Source of the DNA: Bacteroidales bacterium
GTDB taxonomy: Bacteria; Bacteroidota; Bacteroidia; Bacteroidales; JAADJA01
DNA: 54,526 nucleotides
Assembly: GCA_016783885.1 (NCBI GenBank)
Contig: JADHVR010000016.1
Span: 1-54,526, forward strand
Reading direction: 5' to 3'
Position numbers and translations under genes: made by a program. Positions 7,823-15,956 of this stretch are shown here, piece by piece. How positions within the stretch are numbered: position 1 is the stretch's first letter; every line of letters begins with the position of its first letter. The notes under the pieces are model-generated. The model was not told the origin of the DNA. It saw nothing but the letters and a program-made list of their open reading frames with translations, and searched no databases.

Positions 7823-10348
7823 ATGCAGCAGCTGTCAAAATATCTTGTAATTTTTTTAATGTTTTTAATCTTTGATGGAATAAAAGCTCAGAACTCTGAT
7901 TATAGCCCAACAATATCTGCTTTTGATTCTGCTTATCTCCTTTCCGTTCCCGAGTATCCTCTTTCTAATCAATTAAGCCGGCATAAAAGCAGTGATCTGC
8001 CTTATAAAACAGATAATTCTCAACTTCCCTTTTTTCGGCCCGTTATTTCCCAGATAGGATGGGAATGTCATATATTCAACGGGATTTGTTACAATCTTAC
8101 TTATGAATTGAACCGTTTAAGAAACCTTCCGGGAGACCTGCCTGAAAATCAGCTTCCATCACATTTTGTTCTTAACTTTATAAATGAGGGAGAATACGAA
8201 AACAGCTCCAACATAATCAGGGGATGGGAGGTGGCAAGAAATGCCGGCTCACCCCATGTGGCCGACTATGGCGGAGTCAATTATGGAGGTTCCACAAGAT
8301 GGATGAGTGGTTATGAGAAATATTACCATTCCATGTTTAACCGTGTCGATCGTTTTTATTCGTTAGATGTCAGAACTGTTGATGGTTTGGAAACCCTGAA
8401 ACATTGGATATATAACCACATGGACGAAGGTGAATACGGCAGCCTGGCTAATTGCGTCGTGGCTGGCGGAAATGTAATTTATGATACCCTGGCACCCGGA
8501 ACGGAGGAAGAAGGGAAAGTGGTGGTAGCTGCCTGGGGACCCTGGCCAGGTCACAGTATTACCATTGTAGGCTATAATGATTCTATCCGGTATGATTATA
8601 ATAATGACGGTCAGTACACGAATAATATCGATATCAACGGGGATGGGATAGTAAATCTAAAAGACTGGGAAATCGGTGCTTTTAAGGTAGCTAATTCCTT
8701 TGGCCCCGAATGGGGAGATGAGGGATTCGCATACATGATGTACCGTTTGCTGGCTTTGAACACACTGGATGGCGGCCTGTGGGCGAACAGGGTCTATATA
8801 TTAGACGCCAGAGAGCATGATCCTTTATTAACGATAAAAATGAACCTGAAACATGATTCGAGGAACAAATTAAAAATTTCTGCCGGAGTCAGTACAGATA
8901 TTTCCTCAATTTTGCCTGAATACATTCATGATTTTTATATTTTTAATTACCAGGGTGGAGATCGCTATATGCAAGGTGGAACAGATGAAGAAAGTAAATA
9001 CATTGAAACAGGACTGGACATTACCCCTTTGCTCAGCCATATTGAAAGCGGCGAACAGGCTAAATTTTTTCTTATGATCAACGAAAAGGATCCTGAAGGA
9101 CTGGGGACCGGAGAGATCATTGATTTTGCTATTTTGGACTATACCGCAGGAATTGAAGAGATCATATATCCGGCAGGAAATATTCCATTACAGGAAAACA
9201 GCCTGACACAGTTAAGCCTGATGCATACGGTAAATTATGATGAGGTTCAGATCACAACCGGTGAACTGGGTGATGCCTTTGCCGAAGAACCCTATTCGGC
9301 ACAGCTTACAGCTGATTTGGGACTTCCTCCTTACCGCTGGAATATTTTGCACCAATATGACCAGGAGCAAACCACTCAAACATTTCCCATGATCACAGAT
9401 GAAAAACTGCTTATTAATAGTGGATATGCTGTTAAAGACCTGTTCTTTGACTTTCCTTTTTTCGACAGTGTTTATAATACACTGCGTCTCAGTCCTGACG
9501 GCTCTATCCACTTCGGGGATGTAAACCCATATCCATTCAGTCTGATCGTTGATAATTCTTTATATCTCAGGCACCTGAAAACTGTTATGCCATTTTTCAC
9601 AAAGGCAAGGCTACTTACGTATGGGGAAAGCGGGATCTGGTACCAGGGTAATGAAAATGATGCTACTTTCAGATGGCGAACAATGGTGGATGGTATGGAG
9701 GGGTCGGAAATGAACTTTGCTGTCAGGCTTTTCTCTTCAGGACAGATAGATTTTTTCTACGGTGATATGGTCTTCCCTGATACTGTAAACTGGTGTTCCG
9801 GAATAAGCTACGGTGACGCCTTGAATGTTTTCAATTCAAATATTGAAGCAATTAGTTCTTTTACGAACGGCTTTAAAATTTCATTTGTTCCCCAGGACTT
9901 CCCTATGGGTATGAAAATTCATGAAGATGGCTTTTTTTCCGGGACTCCCGGCAAAGATACCATCGTTTACTCCATCAATTTTTTAGTGAAAGACTCCAGG
10001 GATATTGTTAAATCCAAACAATTCCAATTTAAGGTTACGGGATCAGATTCGATTCTTGAAAAAAACATTCCTGATCTGGAATTAATGCAAAACTATCCAA
10101 ATCCATTAAGTGATTATACATGGTTTGACTTTTCAGTAAACGAAGAATCTTTGGTCAACCTGAGTTTATTTAATGTGGAAGGGATAAAAGTTACCACCCT
10201 GGTCAATACCACTCTAACTGCCGACCATTATCATATTCTTTGGAAGGGTGTGGACAATCACCATCATAGCTTACCCAACGGGATTTATTTTTATACTCTG
10301 ACGGCTGGTGAAAAGCAGGTAACAAAAAAACTTCTCATTTTGAAATGA
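7823..10348 (+). CDS. Secreted papain-like (C1 family) cysteine peptidase with T9SS sorting domain
   Basis: An 841-residue protein with a signal peptide (KYLVIFLMFLIFDGIKAQ). The papain-family active site is recognisable: oxyanion Gln77 and catalytic Cys82 in SQIGWECHIFNG, His244 in WPGHSITIVGY, and Asn291 in KVANSFGPEWGDEGF. A calcium-binding-like insert (DYNNDGQ ... DINGDGIVNLKDWE) lies between His and Asn. Residues about 480-750 hold Ig-like modules (AYSAQL-type, LPPYRWNI) and the C-terminus is a type A sorting domain (LMQNYPNPLSDYTWFDF ... KKLLILK). The family cleaves internal peptide bonds, and the sorting domain places it outside the cell. The residues after the catalytic Cys differ from classical papain (CGSCW). 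This divergence is usual in long Bacteroidetes members but leaves activity unproven. Confidence 0.88.
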   Translation: MQQLSKYLVIFLMFLIFDGIKAQNSDYSPTISAFDSAYLLSVPEYPLSNQLSRHKSSDLPYKTDNSQLPFFRPVISQIGWECHIFNGICYNLTYELNRLRNLPGDLPENQLPSHFVLNFINEGEYENSSNIIRGWEVARNAGSPHVADYGGVNYGGSTRWMSGYEKYYHSMFNRVDRFYSLDVRTVDGLETLKHWIYNHMDEGEYGSLANCVVAGGNVIYDTLAPGTEEEGKVVVAAWGPWPGHSITIVGYNDSIRYDYNNDGQYTNNIDINGDGIVNLKDWEIGAFKVANSFGPEWGDEGFAYMMYRLLALNTLDGGLWANRVYILDAREHDPLLTIKMNLKHDSRNKLKISAGVSTDISSILPEYIHDFYIFNYQGGDRYMQGGTDEESKYIETGLDITPLLSHIESGEQAKFFLMINEKDPEGLGTGEIIDFAILDYTAGIEEIIYPAGNIPLQENSLTQLSLMHTVNYDEVQITTGELGDAFAEEPYSAQLTADLGLPPYRWNILHQYDQEQTTQTFPMITDEKLLINSGYAVKDLFFDFPFFDSVYNTLRLSPDGSIHFGDVNPYPFSLIVDNSLYLRHLKTVMPFFTKARLLTYGESGIWYQGNENDATFRWRTMVDGMEGSEMNFAVRLFSSGQIDFFYGDMVFPDTVNWCSGISYGDALNVFNSNIEAISSFTNGFKISFVPQDFPMGMKIHEDGFFSGTPGKDTIVYSINFLVKDSRDIVKSKQFQFKVTGSDSILEKNIPDLELMQNYPNPLSDYTWFDFSVNEESLVNLSLFNVEGIKVTTLVNTTLTADHYHILWKGVDNHHHSLPNGIYFYTLTAGEKQVTKKLLILK

Positions 10349-10409
10349 GAATTGATCAGACAACCCTGAAAAGATTATTTTTGTCTTGATTCTTTATAAG
10401 CAAATTTAG

Positions 10410-10490
10410 ATGGTATTTAGTTCCCCTGTTTTTCTACTGGTTTTTTTACCGGCAACATTATTTTTCGGAATTATCGGTTTAACGGATTAA
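10410..10490 (+). pseudogene. 5' fragment of the AlgI-like gene, cut off by the insertion element
   Basis: An ATG at 10410 opens MVFSSPVFLLVFLPATLFF, a typical N-terminus of an MBOAT acyltransferase. After codon 19 the frame enters the insertion element and stops at TAA 10488-10490. Joining this fragment through the TTATTTTT target duplication to 12077 onward continues in frame into TLILPRRFQNI and then the ATG at 12111. This rebuilds a protein of about 483 residues. The fragment alone cannot be functional. Confidence 0.88.
10458..10465. repeat. Left 8-bp target site duplication
   Basis: TTATTTTT directly precedes the left terminal inverted repeat and is repeated exactly at 12069-12076 after the right one. 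Eight base pairs is the usual duplication length for the IS1595 family. Confidence 0.93.
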
Positions 10491-10491
10491 A

Positions 10492-11475
10492 CTAATTTTT
10501 ATCTACCATCGCTAACTTTATTAATGATTTAAACATATCATCATGTTTACGGTTATTGAATTTAAAAACTGCCTCATTTACATATTTATCCAGGTATTTA
10601 ATATCTACATGGTGATGCTGCCCTACGATTTGTCGTTCTATTATTGCCCAAAATGATTCTATTGTGTTTGTATTTAGTCCACGATAGGAATACATTTTTT
10701 TGTGATTAATGACAATATGGTTTATTATTTCCTTGAATTTCAAGTTTGATCTTGCCTCATCAGTAAGTAGTACGGTCTTTTTACGATCTTTATTTACATA
10801 CTTGTCAATGATTTTTCTCAATTCCTTAAAAGAGGTATTTTTAACAACGTGGGCTATTACATCTCCATCCCTTGCAACTGCACCTGCTATCTTTTTATTA
10901 CTTGCTCCCTCACCTCTTTTTTGATTTCCTACCTTGCATGGTTTTTTGTATTTGCCTTCTTTAAATTCAAATCCTTTTTTGGTGTAATACTCTTTTTGAT
11001 CGTCAAGTTCCGGGATATGGGTTGGGGTTCCTTTTTTCTCTGCCTGACATTTCCGCATATCCTCATCTACTATTTTTGTATCCAGTTCAACTATATGATC
11101 CAAATGTATTTTTTCATTTTCAATACTCATTAAATCCCTTATCTGGTGATACATTTTCCAAGCTGTTTCGTAATGTATGCCTAAGTTACGCTCTAATTGC
11201 TTTGCTGAAATTCCTTTCTTTGCATCGCTGATTAAACCGAAAGCAAATAACCATTTTTGAAGTGTTAGGCGGGTATTGTGGATTTGGGTTTTTGTTGTAA
11301 CGCTAAAAGTCCGGTTACAACTAAGGCAGTGCCACCTGTTATCTTTTGTGCGCTTGCTTATTTTTTTTGAATTACAGAAAGGACAAATAATTGTTTTGCC
11401 CCACCTGTATTTTTCAAAATGCTTTATGGCATCAAATTCCGTTGGGAATTTTTGTGATATTTCAATTATATTCAT
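10492..11475 (-). CDS. IS1595-family transposase (ISXO2-like)
   Basis: A 327-residue protein starting at ATG 11475. Its N-terminus has the family zinc ribbon (CPFCNSKK ... WHCLSCNRTF), then a helical region (LTLQKWLFAFGLISDAKKG, ISAKQLERNLGIHYETAW). The DDE-type catalytic domain follows, with plausible acidic residues in VELDTK, LLTDEA and NTIESFW. Length and domain order fit intact IS1595 transposases, and no frameshift was seen, so the element may be active. The stop lies next to the inner end of the left terminal inverted repeat. Confidence 0.95.
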   Translation of the reverse strand: MNIIEISQKFPTEFDAIKHFEKYRWGKTIICPFCNSKKISKRTKDNRWHCLSCNRTFSVTTKTQIHNTRLTLQKWLFAFGLISDAKKGISAKQLERNLGIHYETAWKMYHQIRDLMSIENEKIHLDHIVELDTKIVDEDMRKCQAEKKGTPTHIPELDDQKEYYTKKGFEFKEGKYKKPCKVGNQKRGEGASNKKIAGAVARDGDVIAHVVKNTSFKELRKIIDKYVNKDRKKTVLLTDEARSNLKFKEIINHIVINHKKMYSYRGLNTNTIESFWAIIERQIVGQHHHVDIKYLDKYVNEAVFKFNNRKHDDMFKSLIKLAMVDKN

Positions 11476-11486
11476 AGGGTTTTATT

Positions 11487-11996
11487 TTATTGAGGGTTGT
11501 CAGGTTCATAGGTTTCAAAATCCGTTTTCAATACATAATCGTTATTTGCAATGCTTTTTACAACACCTTCAATGCCTTTGTTTGCAAAGTCGCTTTTCAT
11601 TTGTTGAATTTTGTCAAAATTATATGATGATCTTTCAATTAGGCCATTTAGTTTTTCTATCAAATTATTTATTTCCGATTTGTCAGCTTTGTTCGATATA
11701 TTATTTATTTCCGATTTGTCAGCTTTGTTCGATATATCAGGTATTTCCGATTTGTCAGCTTTTTGCTGATATTTTTTTCGTATCCATTGGATAAAATATA
11801 AAATCAGCAAAAAGCCGACCAATGGAACCATGATTTGCAAGAACGGTGTCCAGTTTCCCATATCAATATTAATTTGTTTAATTGCTTCGTTAACTTGTTT
11901 GATTATTTCAATAATTACTGCAAGCACAATGGTTGATATTATTTTCCCCCAATTTGTGTTTGCAATCCATTTTGCTAATTTGTTAAGTCTTTTCAT
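11487..11996 (-). CDS. Passenger membrane protein of the insertion sequence, unknown function
   Basis: This ORF lies inside the element, upstream of the transposase and separated from it by 11 bp, so the two are probably co-transcribed. The ATG at 11996 (MKRLNKLAKW) gives 169 residues; a TTG at 12026 would add ten. Two hydrophobic segments are visible (IISTIVLAVIIEI and FLQIMVPLVGFLLILYFI). They are followed by a basic stretch and two and a half copies of a 12-residue repeat containing KADKSEI, then a helical tail. The topology suggests a small inner-membrane protein with a cytoplasmic coiled coil. I recognise no family. Confidence 0.7.
   Translation of the reverse strand: MKRLNKLAKWIANTNWGKIISTIVLAVIIEIIKQVNEAIKQINIDMGNWTPFLQIMVPLVGFLLILYFIQWIRKKYQQKADKSEIPDISNKADKSEINNISNKADKSEINNLIEKLNGLIERSSYNFDKIQQMKSDFANKGIEGVVKSIANNDYVLKTDFETYEPDNPQ
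11671..11762 (-). repeat. 36-bp tandem repeat inside the passenger gene
   Basis: The unit starting ATTTCCGATTTGTCAGCTTT occurs at 11671, 11707 and (20 bases only) 11743. The first two copies differ only at their last few bases. In protein it gives 12-residue repeats beginning KADKSEI. The near-identity points to recent slippage or unequal exchange. Confidence 0.85.
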
Positions 11997-12068
11997 ATCT
12001 TTGTTGTTTTTAAGTTTAACTTGCAAAGATATGATATTTTATATTTATCCGTTTAACCGATAATTCCG

Positions 12069-12076
12069 TTATTTTT
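12069..12076. repeat. Right 8-bp target site duplication
   Basis: TTATTTTT follows the right terminal inverted repeat and matches 10458-10465 exactly. Only one copy belongs to the original gene. Confidence 0.93.
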
Positions 12077-12110
12077 TACCCTAATCCTTCCGCGCAGGTT
12101 CCAAAATATT

Positions 12111-13472
12111 ATGTTGCTGATCGCCAGTTTGTTTTTTTATGCCTGGGGTGGTGTCAGTTTCTCTTTGATCATAGTTACATCCATTACCATCAATTATATC
12201 GTCGGAAGACAGATTGCTAAAAGAGAAGGAAAAAAAGGAGCAAAGAATGCCCTCATTTTAGGATTGGTTCTGAATCTCTTACTGTTGGGCATTTTTAAAT
12301 ATGCTAATTTTATTATTGACAATTTGAATGTTGTTTTTGACTGGATACACCTGGAGCCTATAAAAATGAATTCCATCTATCTTCCCATTGGCATTTCCTT
12401 TTTCACTTTTCAGGCTATCTCATATATTGTGGATGTTTATAAAAAGAAAACACCGGCTCAGAAAAATCTCATTGACCTTGCCCTTTACATTTCGTTGTTT
12501 CCGCAGCTTATTGCAGGTCCGATTGTCCGTTATCATGATATTGCCAAACAGTTGAGAAACCGGATTCCCGGTATAAAGAAGTTTGCTTCGGGTGTGGAAA
12601 GGTTTATCATAGGCCTGGCCAAGAAAGTTTTGATCGCCAACACCTTTGCGCTGGTAGCTGATAAAATATTTGCTCTGGAAATAGCAGAGATGAGCACCTC
12701 CATGGCGTGGCTGGGTGCCGTTGCCTATACTTTTCAAATCTATTTTGACTTTTCAGGATATTCCGATATGGCTATTGGGTTGGGGCGAATGTTTGGGTTC
12801 GAGATACTGGAGAACTTTAATTTCCCTTATATTTCAAAATCCATAAGGGAGTTTTGGAGAAGATGGCATATCTCGCTTTCCAACTGGTTCAGGGATTATT
12901 TGTACATTCCTCTTGGTGGGAACAGGAAAACACAAGGAAGGGTGTTCCTGAATCTCCTGATCGTATTTTTTCTCACCGGCTTCTGGCATGGAGCAGCCTG
13001 GAGTTTTGTAATCTGGGGTTTGTTTCACGGATTATTCCTTGTGATTGAAAGAGTTGGATTTGAAAAAATTCTGAAAAGGTTATGGGCACCTTTGCAACAT
13101 GTTTACGTTCTTTTAGTAGTGATATTCGGTTGGGTATTTTTCAGGGCGGAAAATATTCAATACGGATTTGGATATATCAAAGCAATGCTCGGTATTGAAA
13201 CTCAGCCTTCGGAATGGACCCTGATGGAGGAATACCTGAATAATGAGGTTTATCTCGCTTTGATTATTGCAACACTGGGGTCAACCACCATCTTTGTACT
13301 TATACAAAAACAATTTCAAAAACTGCAAACACATTTCAATCATGTAGTCAATCTAATTTTGAACAATGTATTTTCAGTTTTGTCAATCGCAGGATTGATA
13401 GTAATCCTCATAATGTCGTTAAGCTATCTGGCATCAAGCACTTACAATCCTTTTATCTACTACAGATTTTAA
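12111..13472 (+). CDS. AlgI-like MBOAT membrane O-acyltransferase, N-terminus removed by insertion
   Basis: MBOAT proteins of the AlgI type pass acetyl groups across the inner membrane to an exopolysaccharide O-acetylating partner. The family signatures are present: RRWHISLSNWFRDYLYIPLGG-like motif near residue 252 with its invariant His, and the second conserved His in LTGFWHGAAW. About ten hydrophobic helices can be traced. The annotated ATG at 12111 is only an internal Met: the true start is at 10410, and 30 residues including most of the first helix are cut away by the insertion element. An in-frame stop at 12054 inside the element blocks any longer product. Whether translation from 12111 gives an active enzyme is unknown. 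The partner gene begins one base after the stop. Confidence 0.9.
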   Translation: MLLIASLFFYAWGGVSFSLIIVTSITINYIVGRQIAKREGKKGAKNALILGLVLNLLLLGIFKYANFIIDNLNVVFDWIHLEPIKMNSIYLPIGISFFTFQAISYIVDVYKKKTPAQKNLIDLALYISLFPQLIAGPIVRYHDIAKQLRNRIPGIKKFASGVERFIIGLAKKVLIANTFALVADKIFALEIAEMSTSMAWLGAVAYTFQIYFDFSGYSDMAIGLGRMFGFEILENFNFPYISKSIREFWRRWHISLSNWFRDYLYIPLGGNRKTQGRVFLNLLIVFFLTGFWHGAAWSFVIWGLFHGLFLVIERVGFEKILKRLWAPLQHVYVLLVVIFGWVFFRAENIQYGFGYIKAMLGIETQPSEWTLMEEYLNNEVYLALIIATLGSTTIFVLIQKQFQKLQTHFNHVVNLILNNVFSVLSIAGLIVILIMSLSYLASSTYNPFIYYRF

Positions 13473-13473
13473 A

Positions 13474-14631
13474 ATGATAAGATTTAAAAATATACACATC
13501 AAATCATTAATTTTAAGCTTTGCTTTTTTACTGGTGATCTATATGCCGTTTTTTGATTATATGTTTAATTTATCAACCCCCAACCTCAAAGCAGAAAACC
13601 GAAAGCTGGCTGAAAAGCCTAAGGTGGATATTACAAGTCTGGACTATTTTCCAAAAGAATATGATGCTTATTTTAACGATCATTTCCATTTCAGAAACGA
13701 CCTTATTCTCTTACATTCCAGTTATAAATTCAATATCCTTGGAATTTCCCCTTTTAAAAAGGTGGCCGAAGGAAAAGAAGGCTGGTTATTCCATGCCACA
13801 GAATATCTTGAAGATTACAGGAGCAAAGAATTATTTTCGAAAAAAGATCTTATAAAAATGGCTACAGCACTTGAGTACAGGCAAAAGTGGTATAACGACA
13901 GGGGGATTAAATTTTACATGGCTGTGGCCCCAAATAAAGCCAGTATTTATGAAGAATATATCCCGGGCTTTGTATATCGGGTTCACGGAACTTCCAAATA
14001 TGATCAATTGAAAGACTACCTTGAGGAAAATTCTACCTTCAACCTGATTGACGTCAAGGATGTTCTATACGAAAACAAAAAAGAGCATACTTTGTATTAT
14101 AAAACCGATCCTCACTGGAATATTCTCGGTGCTTTTATGGCTTACCAAGAGATTTTGAAAACCATCAAAAAGGACTTTCCGGATATACAGCCCCTAACTA
14201 TAAATGACTATTCTATTAAGTATGATACAGTACCGGGAAAAGGACTTGCCAGAATGTTAAATATGGTTTCAGAATATCCTGATATTGATGTCCTGCTTCA
14301 TCCTCGATTTAAAGTTAAAGCAACTTATTATCCAAAAACTATCTATCAGGTTCCTGAAGAGTTTTATTACAAAAAGGAATATGAGATTAGATGGTTTGTC
14401 CCCGAAAGTAAGCAACCCAGTGCAATGATCATCCGGGATTCGTTTACAAATGCTTTGATTCGCAGATTTGCCGAAACCTTCGGACAAACACTTTTTATTT
14501 GGGATAGCTGGAAATATCAATTAAATGAATCAATTGTTGAAAATGAAAAACCGGATATCCTACTTATCGTTATCATAGAAAAAAATCTCCCGATGTTTTT
14601 TGAAAATATTGAAGATTTTGAGATAGAATAA
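13474..14631 (+). CDS. AlgJ/AlgX-like (DHHW) polysaccharide O-acetyltransferase partner
   Basis: A 385-residue protein with an N-terminal membrane anchor (LILSFAFLLVIYMPFF). It contains DHFHFRNDLILLHS and EGKEGWLF typical of AlgJ/AlgX/DHHW proteins, and the YKTDPHWN motif near residue 213 that carries the SGNH-like catalytic Asp-His pair. IIRDSF near residue 312 probably holds the nucleophile Ser. Such proteins receive acetyl groups from the MBOAT partner and attach them to polysaccharide in the periplasm. It starts one base after the AlgI-like stop, so the two form an operon. No alginate synthesis genes are nearby, so the acetylated polymer is probably another surface polysaccharide. Confidence 0.85.
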   Translation: MIRFKNIHIKSLILSFAFLLVIYMPFFDYMFNLSTPNLKAENRKLAEKPKVDITSLDYFPKEYDAYFNDHFHFRNDLILLHSSYKFNILGISPFKKVAEGKEGWLFHATEYLEDYRSKELFSKKDLIKMATALEYRQKWYNDRGIKFYMAVAPNKASIYEEYIPGFVYRVHGTSKYDQLKDYLEENSTFNLIDVKDVLYENKKEHTLYYKTDPHWNILGAFMAYQEILKTIKKDFPDIQPLTINDYSIKYDTVPGKGLARMLNMVSEYPDIDVLLHPRFKVKATYYPKTIYQVPEEFYYKKEYEIRWFVPESKQPSAMIIRDSFTNALIRRFAETFGQTLFIWDSWKYQLNESIVENEKPDILLIVIIEKNLPMFFENIEDFEIE

Positions 14632-14774
14632 ACCACCACTGGTTTGTTCGCAGGTGGAAGGCAGCCTGCTTGCAGAAGGGGTTTTTAATATAAACAAAAG
14701 CTACTTACCGATGACCGGGAGTTGATTGATTCTATCAGTTAAAGATGTGGAAAGTTATTTTTAAGTGAGGCCCC

Positions 14775-14816
14775 GCCTGCCTCGCCATCCTACGGCTGGT
14801 GTGCCGGCAGGCAGGC
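14775..14816. repeat. REP-like hairpin (GCCTGCCT arms)
   Basis: GCCTGCCT at 14775-14782 pairs with AGGCAGGC at 14809-14816. The same CCTGCCT...AGGCAGG core recurs twice near 38.4 kb, so it is probably a dispersed intergenic repeat of this genome. Confidence 0.6.
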
Positions 14817-14843
14817 TTAAGCAGAGGGGGTAGGTAGATGGCG

Positions 14844-14916
14844 GTATGTTGTTTATATGATGGCCCAAGTCCTGCATGCGCACAGGCTAAGGCTGGAAAA
14901 TTTGAACCATTAGGGG
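14844..14916. repeat. Decayed direct repeat, copy 1
   Basis: This stretch, from GTATGTTG to GAACCATTAGGGG and including CTGCATGCGCACA, aligns with 17566-17640 in the same orientation with scattered mismatches and small gaps. The two copies bracket the LytTR and radical SAM genes. Possible remnant of an insertion sequence; no ORF supports this. Confidence 0.55.
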
Positions 14917-14949
14917 CATATCGCTATTTCCAGTTTCGTAAAGTATAAT

Positions 14950-14957
14950 TATCTTTG
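14950..14957 (+). promoter_or_regulatory. Candidate -7 promoter box for the LytTR gene
   Basis: TATCTTTG matches the Bacteroidetes primary-sigma -7 consensus TAnnTTTG and lies 20 bp before the ATG at 14978. A -33 element is not clear. Confidence 0.4.
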
Positions 14958-14977
14958 TAAAAAAATTACATACTGAT

Positions 14978-15856
14978 ATGCTTAAAAGCTTAAATAAACC
15001 CTATCCTTTTTTTGACGATCTGGTGTACAACCTGAAGGTTATTTTAGGTATCAGTATGTTCCTGTTCCTTTTTATTCTTTTTTTTCAACCGGTTGAGCTT
15101 CGAAATTTTGAATTTAACAACCAGCTTTTAATCATCGCGGGTTTTGGCGGAATAACTTTTTTAATCCTTGGTTTAAATTATATTCTGTTTCCTTCCATTT
15201 TCCCAAAGCTTTTCCTTTATGGCAACTGGCAATTATACAAAGACATTTTATTGAATTTTATTACATGGGCATTCCTGGCTGTAGCTTTTAATTTTTATTC
15301 TCATTATGTTGGTTTGATAAGCATTACTTTTCATTTGTCGTTCAGAATTATCTTACTTGGGCTTATACCGGTTGTCGCTCTTATTATCCTGCATCGGTTT
15401 AAAATTTACAAAATCAATTTTCAACAAATCCTGGATCTGACCAAAAATGCAGGCATCCCATTCAATATTACGACTTCGGATAATGAAATAGAATTTATTA
15501 CGGATAATAAAGCCGAAAATTTTAATATTCACATATCAAACCTGGTGATGATTAAGTCGGCCAACAATTATATAGAAATCTACAGGAATGACAATGGTGT
15601 TATTAATAAAAAATTGGTTCGCTCCACCCTTAAAAATGCTGAAAATCAGCTAAAGTCCTTTCCAAACATTATCCGCTGTCACCGAACAACCCTGGTCAAT
15701 ATTGATCATATCGTGAAGCTCAGCAGTGGTCATCAAGTTTCTATATTACACCTTAAAAATATGGACGAAAAGGTTCCTGTTTCGCGGCAATTTATTATAC
15801 AGGTCAGGGAAGCTATCAAATCCCGGCAACATACCACTTCATTCCTCAAGGGGTGA
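14978..15856 (+). CDS. Membrane-bound LytTR-domain transcriptional regulator
   Basis: A 292-residue protein with four predicted transmembrane helices in residues about 20-145 (ISMFLFLFILFF, LLIIAGFGGITFLILGL, FITWAFLAVAF, IILLGLIPVVALIIL). It ends in a LytTR DNA-binding domain (VMIKSANNYIEIY, IIRCHRTTLVNIDHI). It has no receiver domain, so it probably senses a membrane signal or ligand directly rather than phosphorylation. Membrane LytTR regulators of this layout are common in Bacteroidetes. The neighbouring radical SAM gene starts 100 bp downstream and may be a target or operon partner, but this is inference from position only. Confidence 0.88.
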   Translation: MLKSLNKPYPFFDDLVYNLKVILGISMFLFLFILFFQPVELRNFEFNNQLLIIAGFGGITFLILGLNYILFPSIFPKLFLYGNWQLYKDILLNFITWAFLAVAFNFYSHYVGLISITFHLSFRIILLGLIPVVALIILHRFKIYKINFQQILDLTKNAGIPFNITTSDNEIEFITDNKAENFNIHISNLVMIKSANNYIEIYRNDNGVINKKLVRSTLKNAENQLKSFPNIIRCHRTTLVNIDHIVKLSSGHQVSILHLKNMDEKVPVSRQFIIQVREAIKSRQHTTSFLKG

Positions 15857-15956
15857 ATGTCATTCGTCCCAATTATCACTCATTTTAAACCAAAAGTATT
15901 CTATAAATCCCAAAATTTCTGATCAGCTTTATATATTCATTAATATTGCGATCAAT

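Larger units (their letters stand above)
10466..12068 (-). mobile_element. Complete IS1595-family insertion sequence (1,603 bp) with passenger gene
   Basis: The element is bounded by 25-bp terminal inverted repeats with two mismatches (10466-10490 and 12044-12068; both start CGGAATTATCGGTT when read inward) and flanked by identical 8-bp duplications. It carries an ISXO2-like transposase and one further ORF on the same strand. The intact repeats and exact duplication argue for a recent insertion. It interrupts the AlgI-like acyltransferase gene 19 codons after its start. Family assignment rests on the transposase Zn-ribbon plus ISXO2 domain and the duplication length. Confidence 0.93.
14632..14977. 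other. Intergenic region with a hairpin, a decayed repeat and a promoter
   Basis: No ORF was accepted in these 346 bp. The region is more GC-rich than its surroundings at 14765-14830. It holds a REP-like stem-loop, a 73-bp sequence repeated at 17.6 kb, and a candidate promoter for the next gene. Confidence 0.55.

Noticed and set aside
11276-11794. A 172-codon plus-strand ORF with a FPICQLCSIY repeat
   Set aside because: Its repeat is just the antisense of the 36-bp tandem repeat in the passenger gene, and it overlaps the transposase start.
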